From: Methyloprofundus sedimenti
GTDB taxonomy: Bacteria; Pseudomonadota; Gammaproteobacteria; Methylococcales; Methylomonadaceae
Assembly: GCF_002072955.1 (NCBI RefSeq)
Contig: NZ_LPUF01000001.1
Span: forward strand, 343,001-407,000
Direction: 5' to 3'
DNA: 64,000 nucleotides
The notes under the pieces were generated by a model. It ran no database searches. It was not told the DNA's origin and was given only the letters and a program-made list of their open reading frames with translations. Below, in pieces: positions 1-9,037 of the stretch (position 1 is the first letter of the stretch; each line of letters opens with the position of its first letter). Position numbers and translations under genes: made by a program.

Positions 1-349
1 TAAAGAAGTCGTCTTCAGCCAGCATGTCAAAAACAGGAGGAACAAAATTGGGCAAATGATTTGTGCCGGCCAGTTTGCCTGAAAATGCGGCTAAATAGCC
101 AATTTCATGGGCCTTATTTTGTACTAATAAAACACCAAACATCTTGCCTATAGCGGTTTCTTTATTGCCTGAAATGCCAAAATTATGTTGCCATATGGTT
201 TGCGTTTCAAGATGCTCTTGTAATTCTTTTGCCGCCAATAAACACAAAGGGTGCGGCTGGTAATAGAAGGGGAAAGTAAAACGTTCAGGCAAGGCATGGG
301 AATCAATAGACGCTTTAAACGAAGTAAAGTAATTTCTTGGCAAGTACAT
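1..349 (-). CDS. RluA-family pseudouridine synthase, long form (N-terminal part, runs off window)
   Basis: This is the first 116 codons of a minus-strand gene whose ATG is at 349 and which continues past base 1. The translation contains LPERFTFPFYYQPHPL near residue 20, IGKMFGVLLVQ near 65 and YLAAFSGKLAG near 85. These match the extra N-terminal domain of the long RluA-type (COG0564) pseudouridine synthases of gammaproteobacteria. The catalytic domain lies outside the window. By family knowledge it would isomerise uridine to pseudouridine in rRNA or tRNA. No upstream partner gene is visible. Confidence 0.75.
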   Translation of the reverse strand, partial: MYLPRNYFTSFKASIDSHALPERFTFPFYYQPHPLCLLAAKELQEHLETQTIWQHNFGISGNKETAIGKMFGVLLVQNKAHEIGYLAAFSGKLAGTNHLPNFVPPVFDMLAEDDFF

Positions 350-661
350 ATTCGGGTGGTTATCGCTATGACGTTAATTGCTAATCATTTTTAACGTTAA
401 AGTTTAGAGTGAATTGATTTATTTTTTGCCTGAATTCGTATAATAAGCGCATAACCTCTGAAAGATATATAAAACTTGTCCATGGCTTTTAACGCAATTT
501 ATGAGTCGCATAATGCTTTGTCAAAGAAGCTTTTATGCATACTGCGAAAATAGCAAATAAATGGGTGCAACATCGAGACCTGTGCCTATAAAACCTAACG
601 CCCTATATGGTAAGCGAAACGATATAAATTGAAGACAATGCATACAAAAGCATGGCCTACC
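350..661. other. Gene-less stretch upstream of the pseudouridine synthase gene
   Basis: This is the 5' region of the minus-strand pseudouridine synthase gene and the 3' flank of the minus-strand thioesterase gene. A TATAAT box at 439-444 on the plus strand has only a poorly spaced TTGATT upstream. A 23-codon ORF follows it near 483 without a clear Shine-Dalgarno. I see no supported gene here. Confidence 0.4.
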
Positions 662-1144
662 CTATTTGGTTTGCTTATAACCAGCAGGACGGATTGCTAC
701 CCTGGTTTCGATATGCGTACATAAAGAACCGTCGGCTAAATAATAGCCATATTCAAATAGCGGCGTACTTCTGCCTTTCTGTGCTAAATCAGCGCGAATT
801 TGCTGTTCTATTTCTGGTGAAATATGGAAGCGTAATTCGAGATCACTTAAGCCTTGAACTCTGAAATCCAGGTTTAGCGATCGTGTCCAGACCGCATAGT
901 CAGGAAATAGTTTCGTACAGGCCATTGCTGCAATAGGATCGGCAAGGCAGGCCTGGAAACCACCAAATAAACTCCCACCGGCATTAGTGGCAATCCAGCT
1001 GTGCGGCAGACGTATTTTAATATGCCGCCAGTCGGGAGATAAATCCAGTACCTTAATTCGCATTAGCCAAAAAGCAGGAAACCACTCGATTCTTTTTTGA
1101 TCAGACAATAAAGGGGTATTCCAGATAAAGCGACGTAAGTTCAT
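662..1144 (-). CDS. Hotdog-fold thioesterase-like protein (DUF4442)
   Basis: A 160-residue protein with the look of the DUF4442/PaaI-like hotdog fold. The central stretch NAGGSLFGGFQACLADPIA (about residues 54-72) corresponds to the hot-dog helix that packs in the active-site cleft. Such proteins are predicted acyl-CoA thioesterases, but no substrate can be inferred here. It starts 9 bp after the pepN stop, so the two are probably co-transcribed. No signal peptide or membrane segment is visible. The family call is fairly safe and the activity is inference. Confidence 0.7.
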   Translation of the reverse strand: MNLRRFIWNTPLLSDQKRIEWFPAFWLMRIKVLDLSPDWRHIKIRLPHSWIATNAGGSLFGGFQACLADPIAAMACTKLFPDYAVWTRSLNLDFRVQGLSDLELRFHISPEIEQQIRADLAQKGRSTPLFEYGYYLADGSLCTHIETRVAIRPAGYKQTK

Positions 1145-1153
1145 AAGGCACTA

Positions 1154-3808
1154 TTAAGCTAAGCTTTTACTGGCAATTTCAAACACGTCTTTAGAGATGT
1201 TGTCAGTATTTATAATTCGTTCCAGTTGTTGTTTCATCAAATCTTGTCGCTGTTTATCAAACCTGCGCCATTGGGTTAAAGCGCTCACCATGCGTGAAGC
1301 AACTTGCGGGTTAAGGCTATTTAATGCAATAACCTGATCGGCTAGAAATTGATATCCCTGACCATTTTTAGCATGATAGTGAACAGGATTGGCCTGACTA
1401 AATGCCCCTACTAAAGAACGCACCCGGTTAGGATTTTTTAAATCAAATGCGGAGTGTCGTAATAAAGATTGCACTACTGTAAAAGTATCAGGCTGTGTGC
1501 TCGAGGCCTGTATGCTAAACCACTTGTCGATGACTAATGCTTCATCTTGCCATTGTTGATAAAACTGCTGTAAGCAGGCTTGTTTTTCTGGATTTTCAGA
1601 GTTTACTATCGAGCCCAGCGCGGCAATCTGGTCAGTCATTGTTTTTGCATTGGCAAACTGATTGTGTGCCAGCTGATGACTGTCATCTGTATTCAGTTGA
1701 CTTAAATAATCCAGGCACAGGTTTTTGATTCTACGTTTGCCTATGGCTGCTGAGTTAAGTTCCCCGGTTTCTTGCTGATGGTTTTGTAAATAAAGGGCTG
1801 AAATCTGTTCCGTTAAGTGTGCGGCCAGACTGCGTTTGACAAATTGTCTTGCATGATGAATAGCCTCTACATCGACGACAGGCATTTGTTCCGCGAGATA
1901 ATTTTCTGCGGGTAAAGAAAGTAAGCAGGCTAAATATGACAGGTCTGGCGAGGTCTGTTCGAGAATGGCTTTAAAGCTGTCAATCAGGATCTCAGGAATA
2001 GATAAACTCTTCCCTTGTTTGATCGTGTCGATGAGTTCAAAAATGATGCTGGCTGTTAATTTCTGTCCTGCCTCCCAGCGATTAAAGCTGTCATTATCAT
2101 GCCGCAATAGAAAAGCAAGTTCAGTTAAAGGCTGTGACATTTGCAATTTTACCGGTGCTGAAAAACCACGTAATATCGATAATATCGGTGTACCCGGCAC
2201 ATTTTCAAAGATAAAGTCTTGTGTCTGTTCACGTAACTCCAGTGTCAGCTCATTATTTATGGCAACGGTATCGACTACGCTAGCATCCATGATTGTTCCA
2301 TCTTCCGAAAACAACGCAACTTTAACCGGAATATGCAATACGGCAGCATTTTTCTGTCCAGGTATAGACTGGCTTAAAGTAAGCGTCAAAGATTGCTTGG
2401 CGGCATCATAGGTTTGTTCAACTTTAACTACAGGTGTGCCTGCTTGCGAATACCAGCGTCTAAATTGACTTAAGTCCTTATTGCTTGCGTCTTCCATTGC
2501 TTGCACAAAATGCTCACAAGTGACAGCCTGACCGTCGTGCCGCTGAAAATATAAATCTGCACCTTTATGAAAATTCTCGGTGCCTAATAAAGTGCGTATC
2601 ATGCGCACCACTTCAGCGCCTTTTTCATAAACCGTCAGTGTATAGAAATTATTGATTTCTATATAGGCTTCAGGGCGTATCGGGTGTGCCAAAGGACCAG
2701 CATCTTCTGCGAATTGACGGGTACGAAGTGCGTTGACGTCATCAATACGTTTAACAGCTTTGGAGGTTTGATCGGCAGTAAACTCCTGGTCACGGAATAC
2801 CGTAAAGCCTTCTTTTAAACTTAATTGAAACCAGTCTCGGCAAGTAATTCGATTACCTGTCCAGTTATGGAAGTATTCATGGCCTATGACCCCCTCTATG
2901 TGCTCATAATCCATATCAGTAGCGGTATCGGGACGGGCCAGCACAAATTTCGTATTAAATACATTGAGGCCTTTATTTTCCATTGCGCCCATATTGAAAT
3001 GGCCAACTGCAACAATCATGTATAGGTCTAAATCATATTCACGGCCGTAAGTAACTTCATCCCAGCGCATGGAATTTTTTAAAGACTGCATGGCATGGGC
3101 GCATTTATCAATATCATGCGCTTCCACAAAAATTTTCAGAGTAATATCACGGCCACTCATCGTCGTGAAGTGATCTTCTATGCATTCTAATTGCCCGGCT
3201 ACCAGGGCAAATAAATAACATGGTTTTTTAAACGGATCTTCCCAGGTGACCCAGTGACGATTATCAATTAATTCTCCCTGAGCTACTTTATTGCCATTAG
3301 ATAATAAAACAGGATAAAGCGTTTTATCAGCAATCAACGTAGTGGTAAAGCGCGCCATTACATCCGGTCTGTCCAGAAAATAGGTGATCTTACGAAAGCC
3401 TTGCGCTTCACATTGAGTGCATAACATATCATTAGAAACAAATAAGCCTTCTAATGCACTATTAGCTTTTGGATTAATGGTATTTTCTATTGCCAGGGTG
3501 AAAGTTGTGTTTTGAGGTACATCGGCAATAGTTAATGACTCATCGTTCAGCTTGTACTGACTAGTTGTCAGTGTCACTCCATTTAAAGCAATACTTATTA
3601 AAGTGAGCTCTTCTCCTAATAGCACTAATGCAGCATTTCTGGCTTTATTATCCGGGTTATGCGTAATCGTTAACCGGGACACCACTCGAGCATATTCGGC
3701 TTCAAGAATAAAATTTAAATCGACGGTTTCGATTAAATATTCAGGTTCATGGTAATTTTTAAGATAAATGGTTTGTGGCTTGGCTTCAGGCATGTATTTA
3801 TTGTTCAT
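1154..3808 (-). CDS. pepN: Aminopeptidase N (M1 family)
   Basis: A cytosolic zinc aminopeptidase that removes N-terminal residues from peptides. The exopeptidase motif GAMEN is near residue 280. The zinc site HEYFHNWTGN (HExxH) is near residue 315, with the downstream glutamate in LSLKEGFTVF. The length of 884 residues matches E. coli PepN, including the long helical C-terminal domain. I start at the ATG at 3808 (MNNKYMPEAK) rather than the in-frame TTG at 3823; the ATG follows an AAAGA stretch. A thioesterase-like gene follows 9 bp downstream. The gene is intact. Confidence 0.96.
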   Translation of the reverse strand: MNNKYMPEAKPQTIYLKNYHEPEYLIETVDLNFILEAEYARVVSRLTITHNPDNKARNAALVLLGEELTLISIALNGVTLTTSQYKLNDESLTIADVPQNTTFTLAIENTINPKANSALEGLFVSNDMLCTQCEAQGFRKITYFLDRPDVMARFTTTLIADKTLYPVLLSNGNKVAQGELIDNRHWVTWEDPFKKPCYLFALVAGQLECIEDHFTTMSGRDITLKIFVEAHDIDKCAHAMQSLKNSMRWDEVTYGREYDLDLYMIVAVGHFNMGAMENKGLNVFNTKFVLARPDTATDMDYEHIEGVIGHEYFHNWTGNRITCRDWFQLSLKEGFTVFRDQEFTADQTSKAVKRIDDVNALRTRQFAEDAGPLAHPIRPEAYIEINNFYTLTVYEKGAEVVRMIRTLLGTENFHKGADLYFQRHDGQAVTCEHFVQAMEDASNKDLSQFRRWYSQAGTPVVKVEQTYDAAKQSLTLTLSQSIPGQKNAAVLHIPVKVALFSEDGTIMDASVVDTVAINNELTLELREQTQDFIFENVPGTPILSILRGFSAPVKLQMSQPLTELAFLLRHDNDSFNRWEAGQKLTASIIFELIDTIKQGKSLSIPEILIDSFKAILEQTSPDLSYLACLLSLPAENYLAEQMPVVDVEAIHHARQFVKRSLAAHLTEQISALYLQNHQQETGELNSAAIGKRRIKNLCLDYLSQLNTDDSHQLAHNQFANAKTMTDQIAALGSIVNSENPEKQACLQQFYQQWQDEALVIDKWFSIQASSTQPDTFTVVQSLLRHSAFDLKNPNRVRSLVGAFSQANPVHYHAKNGQGYQFLADQVIALNSLNPQVASRMVSALTQWRRFDKQRQDLMKQQLERIINTDNISKDVFEIASKSLA

Positions 3809-3916
3809 GATATTCTTTATCAACTAGTTTTCGCATTGCCATTTTAGTACTCTGACGGTTGTGCGAAATAAATATTACGGGGCATTGTGCCCCATCTATC
3901 GGCGGTGTTTTAAGGC

Positions 3917-4300
3917 TTAGCTTGTATTGCATGCTTTAAATGAAAAAATAATAATTAACAGCCAGGCGCTTAAAAAACAGACTCCTCCAATAGGAGTGAT
4001 CATCCCCAGCCATTTTACACCGGATAAGCTGAGTAAATATAAGCTTCCTGAAAATAAAATAATACCGGTAAACATTAACCAGCCAGCATAAACTATTATG
4101 CGCTCGGCAGGGTGTTGTTGTCTGAGCAAAGCAATAAAACCCAAACCTAAAGCGTGCCACATTTGATAGGTCACCGCTGTTTTGTAGACTAATAGCATTT
4201 CCGGGGCTAAAACAGCTTTTAAGGCATGTGCCCCAAACGCGCCCATTGCGACGGCAAGAAATGCGCTTACAGTGCTTAAGAGAAGAAAGATGGGATGCAT
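3917..4300 (-). CDS. DUF423 small inner-membrane protein (YgdD-like)
   Basis: A 127-residue protein with about four hydrophobic segments. It has the family start: a signal-like first helix, then AVAMGAFGAHALK at about residues 16-28, and MWHALGLGFIAL near 47. This matches DUF423 (YgdD/YwdK), whose function is unknown. Its start codon overlaps the stop of the upstream moaB/mogA-like gene by one base (TAATG), indicating translational coupling. Nothing in the sequence says why these two are coupled. Confidence 0.85.
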   Translation of the reverse strand: MHPIFLLLSTVSAFLAVAMGAFGAHALKAVLAPEMLLVYKTAVTYQMWHALGLGFIALLRQQHPAERIIVYAGWLMFTGIILFSGSLYLLSLSGVKWLGMITPIGGVCFLSAWLLIIIFSFKACNTS

Positions 4301-4824
4301 TATTTTTCCAATAAACGTGGCATTAACTGTACAAGATTACACGGTTTGGTACTAAAGTCTAATTGTTCGCTGATTAAACTGTCCCAGGCTGTTCGACAGG
4401 CACCTGAAGAGCCAGGTAAACAAAAAATATAAGTTGCATTTGCTACGCCTGCAACTGCACGGGATTGTATCGTAGAGGTTTTTATCTGCTGATAAGAGAG
4501 CATTCTAAAAACTTCTCCGAAACCATCCAGGGTTTTATCCAGTAAAGGCTCAAATGCTTCAGGAGTGCCATCTCTGCCGGTAACACCTGTTCCACCGGTA
4601 CTGATAATAACATTCACTTTGTCATCGGCAATCCAACTGGAGGCAGCGGCACGGATATAGTAAATATTATCACTCACAATCGTTTTAGCAAATAAATGAT
4701 GCCCTGCTTTCTCTAATCGCTCTACTAGCGTTTTTCCGGATACATCATCTGCTTCGGTTCGTGTATCGGAAACGGTTAAAATTGCTATATTAAGTGGAAT
4801 AAATTGCTTGTCAATCTGAGACAT
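4300..4824 (-). CDS. moaB: Molybdopterin-binding protein MoaB/MogA family
   Basis: A 174-residue protein with the MoCF-binding fold. Motifs are AILTVSDTRTEADDVSG near residue 14 and the molybdopterin site IISTGGTGVTGRDGTPEAF near residue 73. By family knowledge these proteins adenylylate molybdopterin or bind it during molybdenum cofactor synthesis. The length and motif order fit MoaB better than the longer MogA, but the two are hard to separate by eye. No other moa gene is nearby. It is coupled by a one-base overlap to the DUF423 gene. Confidence 0.88.
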   Translation of the reverse strand: MSQIDKQFIPLNIAILTVSDTRTEADDVSGKTLVERLEKAGHHLFAKTIVSDNIYYIRAAASSWIADDKVNVIISTGGTGVTGRDGTPEAFEPLLDKTLDGFGEVFRMLSYQQIKTSTIQSRAVAGVANATYIFCLPGSSGACRTAWDSLISEQLDFSTKPCNLVQLMPRLLEK

Positions 4825-5076
4825 AATACCGGTCTGTTTGTGTGTAGAAATAATAATACTCTATTTTACATAAAAGAGTTGTCTATAACAGGACTTGATT
4901 ATGTGTGGTATTTGTCAGGCACTGAGCAGCGTAAGAAGAACTGTATAAAAATATTACTAGCAAGAGCATTCGATTATAATTAGCTGATATGAATAAATAT
5001 TCAATTGAACAGAATAGATTTGCAAACTATTGCTATGTTTTTAACATCTTGCCAAACATATTTTTGAAGAGTTTCT

Positions 5077-6387
5077 ATGCCTGTTAATCCTAAATCAGAA
5101 CAAGGTCAAGCTCTACGCAAATTATTTCCATTGGCAACCATGCCATCACAGCAGTTTAAAGAGTTATGCGCAACTTGTGATGTAACTGAAATGCCTAGTG
5201 GGAGTTGTTTATTTAATGCAGGTGATGCAACAGAGTCATTTATTTATCTCATACAGGGCACTGTTTCTTTAGAAGTTGATGAGTTTATATTCGAAACTAT
5301 AACCGGGGGTACTGATGCCGCGAAATTTGCACTGGCACACCAGTTTCCGCGCCAGGTTTGTGCTCGCGCACTTGATAATGTCAGTTTTTTTAGCCTGAAA
5401 CTCGATGTGTTTGATAAAACAGATATTGATTATAACGAGGCAGAAAATGTATACAGGGTTGAGAATGATGACGATTCCGAAGCAGATGCATCCATTGACT
5501 GGCTGGCAGCCATACTTCAATCACCCGTGTTTCAACGCTTGTCTGCGGTAAATTTGCAGCAAGTTTTAATGAGTTTAGAGGACGTTAAATTTAGCAAAGG
5601 TGAGACTATTTTTCATCAGGGTGATGAGCGGGACTATTGTTATTTGATTAAAAAAGGCCGTTGTGCTTTAAGTCGAAAAGCCTCAGAACGAGCAAAAGAA
5701 ATAAAATATCTGGAACTCTCTGAAGGCATGTCATTTGGAGAAGAGGCGATATTAACCGGTGAGCCCAAAAATATGACGGTAACCGCTGTCACTGATATGC
5801 TGATATCGCGTATAGATGCCGATCGCTTTATCAAGTTTATTAAAGAGCCTGCTCTAAAATACATTGATTGCTGTGACTTAGAGCAAGAACGTGAGCAAAA
5901 CCCGGAGTTGCTTGTTGTAGATATACGTTCGGTTGATGAATACAATAAAAATCATTTAGAAGGCAGTCGAAATATTCCTTTATACTCATTACGTATGTCT
6001 ATGAATGAGTTAAGGCAAGAGCCTGGCAAGATTGTTGTAGTTTGTGCGGACGGCAGATCGAGTGATGCGGCTGCTTATGAATTGATTAAGAACAGGATCA
6101 ATGCAGTTATTTTAAGCGGTGGCATGCAGAGTATAGCTAATGAAGCTGTCGAAGCAATAGATGAAAATGAGACTGAACTAGCGGCTAAGAAAATAACAGA
6201 GCAAGCAGTTGAGATGATAGAGTCTGCTGATAGAGAATCTTGCTTGCAACAGGAGAATCAATCATTAAAAATAGAAAATGAGCGATTGACGACAGAATTG
6301 AAGTTATATAAAAAGCAATACAGGTTGCTTTATAAGCAAACGGAGAAGTTAAAAGCAGCGCTAGATAAGCTTCGAGCAACTCAGTAA
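5077..6387 (+). CDS. Tandem cyclic-nucleotide-binding domains fused to rhodanese
   Basis: A 436-residue cytosolic protein. A first, diverged cNMP-binding domain covers about residues 20-115 (FNAGDATESFIYLIQG). A second, better one covers about 150-255 (IFHQGDERDYCYLIKKG, then MSFGEEAILTGEP). A rhodanese domain follows at about 270-355, with a catalytic-type loop CADGRSS that keeps the cysteine. The last ~50 residues are a charged coiled coil. No DNA-binding or kinase domain is present. Its role is unknown; a cNMP- or redox-sensing scaffold is inference. It stands alone, and its stop codon lies inside a long perfect hairpin. Confidence 0.85.
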   Translation: MPVNPKSEQGQALRKLFPLATMPSQQFKELCATCDVTEMPSGSCLFNAGDATESFIYLIQGTVSLEVDEFIFETITGGTDAAKFALAHQFPRQVCARALDNVSFFSLKLDVFDKTDIDYNEAENVYRVENDDDSEADASIDWLAAILQSPVFQRLSAVNLQQVLMSLEDVKFSKGETIFHQGDERDYCYLIKKGRCALSRKASERAKEIKYLELSEGMSFGEEAILTGEPKNMTVTAVTDMLISRIDADRFIKFIKEPALKYIDCCDLEQEREQNPELLVVDIRSVDEYNKNHLEGSRNIPLYSLRMSMNELRQEPGKIVVVCADGRSSDAAAYELIKNRINAVILSGGMQSIANEAVEAIDENETELAAKKITEQAVEMIESADRESCLQQENQSLKIENERLTTELKLYKKQYRLLYKQTEKLKAALDKLRATQ

Positions 6388-6422
6388 GCATTGACAAACC
6401 CTTAGGGATTGTCAATGCTTAC
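6384..6422. terminator. Perfect 14-bp inverted repeat between convergent genes
   Basis: The arms are at 6384-6397 and 6409-6422 (GTAAGCATTGACAA and its exact complement), with a further CCC/GGG pair inside the loop. The hairpin contains the stop codon of the cNMP/rhodanese gene and faces the 3' end of rpmG. Neither strand has a clear U-tract after it, so it may be a transcript-stabilising or bidirectional stop structure rather than a classic intrinsic terminator. Confidence 0.5.
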
Positions 6423-6494
6423 GTCGCCATATAAAACCTTATCCGCCTGTGGAAGATTACAGACTGAAGAATGCAACCAGGCAAATAAAAGTAA

Positions 6495-6649
6495 TTATTT
6501 GATTTTTGCTTCTTTGTACATGACGTGTTGACGCACAACAGGGTCAAATTTTTTATTTCCATTTTTTCTGGCATAGTACGTTTATTTTTATCAGTTGTAT
6601 AAAAATGTCCGGTACCTGCAGAAGAAACTAGTTTTATTTTATCGCGCAT
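6495..6649 (-). pseudogene. rpmG: Ribosomal protein L33 with an apparent one-base frameshift
   Basis: The first 30 residues, from [19 protein letters not shown] to PEKMEIK, are textbook L33. The frame then breaks at an A6 tract (T run at 6549-6554 on the plus strand). Adding one A restores [19 protein letters not shown] and a stop at 6495, giving the normal 51 residues. Because the downstream frame is perfectly conserved, this is more likely a homopolymer base-calling error or a slippage site than a dead gene. It lies 13 bp after rpmB in the usual rpmBG pair. Confidence 0.85.
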
Positions 6650-6662
6650 TTGTTATTTCCTC

Positions 6663-6899
6663 TTAAAATTTTTCGCCACGCTGACGCATTTCTACTAAAA
6701 CAGCATCAATACCTTTTTTATCGATGATGCGCATACCTTTTGCAGATAATCTTAAACGTACCCATCTGTTTTCACTTTCAACCCAGAACTTATGATGATG
6801 CAAGTTAGGATTAAAAAGTCTTTTCGTTCTATTTTTCGCGTGGGATACATTGTTTCCCGTAATAGGGCGTTTACCCGTTACTTGACAAATTTTGGACAT
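6663..6899 (-). CDS. rpmB: 50S ribosomal protein L28
   Basis: A 78-residue basic protein beginning [20 protein letters not shown], with the family features [18 protein letters not shown] and [20 protein letters not shown]. The length and start are standard for the large-subunit protein L28. It is the first gene of rpmB-rpmG on the minus strand. A candidate promoter lies 40-70 bp upstream of its ATG. Confidence 0.97.
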   Translation of the reverse strand: MSKICQVTGKRPITGNNVSHAKNRTKRLFNPNLHHHKFWVESENRWVRLRLSAKGMRIIDKKGIDAVLVEMRQRGEKF

Positions 6900-7212
6900 G
6901 ATTTACCTCTAATGTGCCTTTATTCAAAGTTAGCCTGACTTTATACCAAATTTTCTTATGTAGGTAAACAATAATATATTTTTTTACCTAAAATAATCAC
7001 TCACTTGTAGCGAAAAACACGCTATACTTCACCAGGTGATAACCGCTCTGATATAGCGAGAAGGTTTATGTCGAGAGGAATGGATATATAGTTAGTCAGG
7101 AATGTTAGAACTATGTTACATAGTCATAAATCAGCGAAAAGTTCAGTGGACGCGGTGAGTATACACAGATATTACATTATGCTTAAAAACATTTTTCAAA
7201 GAGATCAATATT
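6900..7212. other. Divergent intergenic region between rpmB and gshB
   Basis: Apart from the rpmBG promoter and inverted repeat, this 313-bp region contains only very short ORFs and a TATACT-like box near 7022 that might serve gshB, with no convincing -35. No RNA gene is recognised. Confidence 0.4.
6940..6990 (-). promoter_or_regulatory. Candidate rpmBG promoter overlapping an inverted repeat
   Basis: Reading the minus strand, TTTACC (6963-6968) and TATAAA (6940-6945) are separated by exactly 17 bp upstream of rpmB. The -35 is embedded in an 8-bp inverted repeat, TAGGTAAA at 6961-6968 with TTTACCTA at 6983-6990. The repeat could be an operator, but no regulator is implied by the sequence. 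Confidence 0.4.
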
Positions 7213-8166
7213 GTGACAATTAAATTTGGCATGGTCATGGATTCGATTGACCAAATCAATATTCATAAAGACACCAGTTTTGCAATGTTACTGGAAGCGC
7301 AGGCGCGCAACTGGGAATTACATTATATGCAAATGGGCGATTTATTTTTGCGCAATGGCAAAGCGTATGCCAATACCCTGAATATTCAGGTGCAGCGCAA
7401 TACAGTCGCCTGGTATACCGTCATGGATCAACAAACGATAGAGTTGCAGTCATTAGACTGCATAATTATGCGTAAAGATCCGCCGGTTGATCAGGAATAT
7501 ATATATGCTACTTATTTACTGGAACATGCTGAACAAGAGGGTGTGTATGTTATCAATAAGCCTCAGTCTTTACGTGATGCCAATGAAAAACTTTTTACCT
7601 CCTGGTTTCCACAGTGTTGTACTGATACGCTGGTAACGCGCAGGGCAGACTTGATTCGTGAATTCCTCGCAGAACACCGGGATATTATATTAAAGCCCCT
7701 GGATGGTATGGGAGGAGCCTCGATCTTTCATCTGCGTAGCAATGATCCAAATATCAGCGTTATTATTGAAACGATAACTGAGCATGGTCTGAAACATGTT
7801 ATGGGGCAAAAGTATTTGCCAGAAATAAAACAGGGTGATAAACGCATCTTAATTGTTAATGGTGAGGCTATTCCCTTTGCGCTAGCGCGTATTCCTGCTC
7901 AAGGCGAAACTAGAGGCAATCTTGCTGCCGGAGGTTTTGCACAGGGACAGCCTTTAAGCGAGAGGGATGTCTGGATTGCACAACAAGTTGGTCCGGTATT
8001 AAAAGAAAAAGGGCTGATTTTTGTGGGGATTGATGTGATTGGTGATTATTTAACGGAAATTAATGTTACCAGCCCAACATGCGTACAAGAACTGGATAAG
8101 CAGTTTGGTATTAATATCTGTGCACAATTGATGGATCATATTGAGACAGTTATCGTTAAAATATAG
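7213..8166 (+). CDS. gshB: Glutathione synthetase
   Basis: A 317-residue ATP-grasp ligase that joins glycine to gamma-glutamylcysteine. It begins with a GTG at 7213 (TIKFGMVMDSIDQINIHKDT), a typical GshB opening. The ATP-grasp core includes ILKPLDGMGGASIF near residue 160, and the C-terminal metal and substrate region includes GIDVIGDYLTEINVTSPT near 280. The length equals E. coli GshB. A TonB-like gene starts 4 bp after its stop. A phytochelatin-synthase-like gene, whose family uses glutathione, lies 5 kb away, though it is not in this operon. Confidence 0.96.
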   Translation: MTIKFGMVMDSIDQINIHKDTSFAMLLEAQARNWELHYMQMGDLFLRNGKAYANTLNIQVQRNTVAWYTVMDQQTIELQSLDCIIMRKDPPVDQEYIYATYLLEHAEQEGVYVINKPQSLRDANEKLFTSWFPQCCTDTLVTRRADLIREFLAEHRDIILKPLDGMGGASIFHLRSNDPNISVIIETITEHGLKHVMGQKYLPEIKQGDKRILIVNGEAIPFALARIPAQGETRGNLAAGGFAQGQPLSERDVWIAQQVGPVLKEKGLIFVGIDVIGDYLTEINVTSPTCVQELDKQFGINICAQLMDHIETVIVKI

Positions 8167-8170
8167 CCGT

Positions 8171-9037
8171 ATGACTGAACAAATCTTTCAACGACCTTCA
8201 CCTTTGTCTAATAATGATACCTTGCTGGTTACGCTTTTTATTGCGGCAGTTATACACACTTTGATTATATTAGGTGTTAATTTTAGTATGCCTAAAACCG
8301 ACAAAGCCAGTAAATCCATAGAGATTACACTAGTAACTCGGGAGGCAAAAAAAGCCCCGAAAAAGGCCGAGTTTTTAGCTCAAAATAATCAGATAGGTGC
8401 GGGTAAAAAGCAGGCAAAACCTGTCCCCGCTGCAAGCAAACAAAAAAGTGCAGGTACAAAGCTAAATAAACCGCCAGGTCAAAAAAAGATTACTCCAAAA
8501 AGCATTGTGCATAAACGGGTATTAAGCCAACAGCACGCAGAGCAAAAAATTCAAAAGACTGAACAAACTCTAAAGCCAAGCGAAACAAGTCGGCCGAAGT
8601 TATCTATGGATGCCCTGCAACAGCAATTGGCTCAGCTAGGTGAAAAAATACGCTACAAAAAACCCAGTAGTGATCAAAAGCGCATAAAATTTATTAATTC
8701 GGTCAGTACTCATAAATATCTTGCAGCACAGTATATTACTGACTGGCAGCGTAAAATAGAAAACATGGGCAATCTTAATTATCCGGCTATAGCCAAACGT
8801 CCGGGCTTTTCAAGTTCTCTGACTATGGATGTCGGTATTAAGCCCAATGGTAGTATCTACAGCATACGCATAAGTAAATCATCAGGTTATCCTGCTCTGG
8901 ATCAAGCTGCCAAGCGTATCGTCAGGTTAAGTGCACCTTTTCCGCCTTTGCCTAAAGCATTACTTCAGGAAGTTGATGTTTTAGTCATTACCCGGGTGTG
9001 GAAATTTTCTGATGAATCAGGATTGTATACTCAATAA
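8171..9037 (+). CDS. TonB-family energy transducer
   Basis: A 288-residue protein from the ATG at 8171; the frame is open further upstream to 8141 inside gshB, but that start would add no family sequence. A single transmembrane segment lies at about residues 17-34 (LVTLFIAAVIHTLIILGV). A Lys/Pro/Gln-rich periplasmic spacer follows, and the C-terminal TonB domain at about 200-285 includes the pattern GSIYSIRISKSSGYPALDQAA. It would couple proton-motive force to outer-membrane transport. No exbBD or receptor gene is nearby. The gshB-tonB pairing is seen in other gammaproteobacteria. Confidence 0.88.
   Translation: MTEQIFQRPSPLSNNDTLLVTLFIAAVIHTLIILGVNFSMPKTDKASKSIEITLVTREAKKAPKKAEFLAQNNQIGAGKKQAKPVPAASKQKSAGTKLNKPPGQKKITPKSIVHKRVLSQQHAEQKIQKTEQTLKPSETSRPKLSMDALQQQLAQLGEKIRYKKPSSDQKRIKFINSVSTHKYLAAQYITDWQRKIENMGNLNYPAIAKRPGFSSSLTMDVGIKPNGSIYSIRISKSSGYPALDQAAKRIVRLSAPFPPLPKALLQEVDVLVITRVWKFSDESGLYTQ

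Noticed and set aside
652-864. 70-codon plus-strand ORF
   Set aside because: It lies antisense within the thioesterase-like gene and shows no family features.
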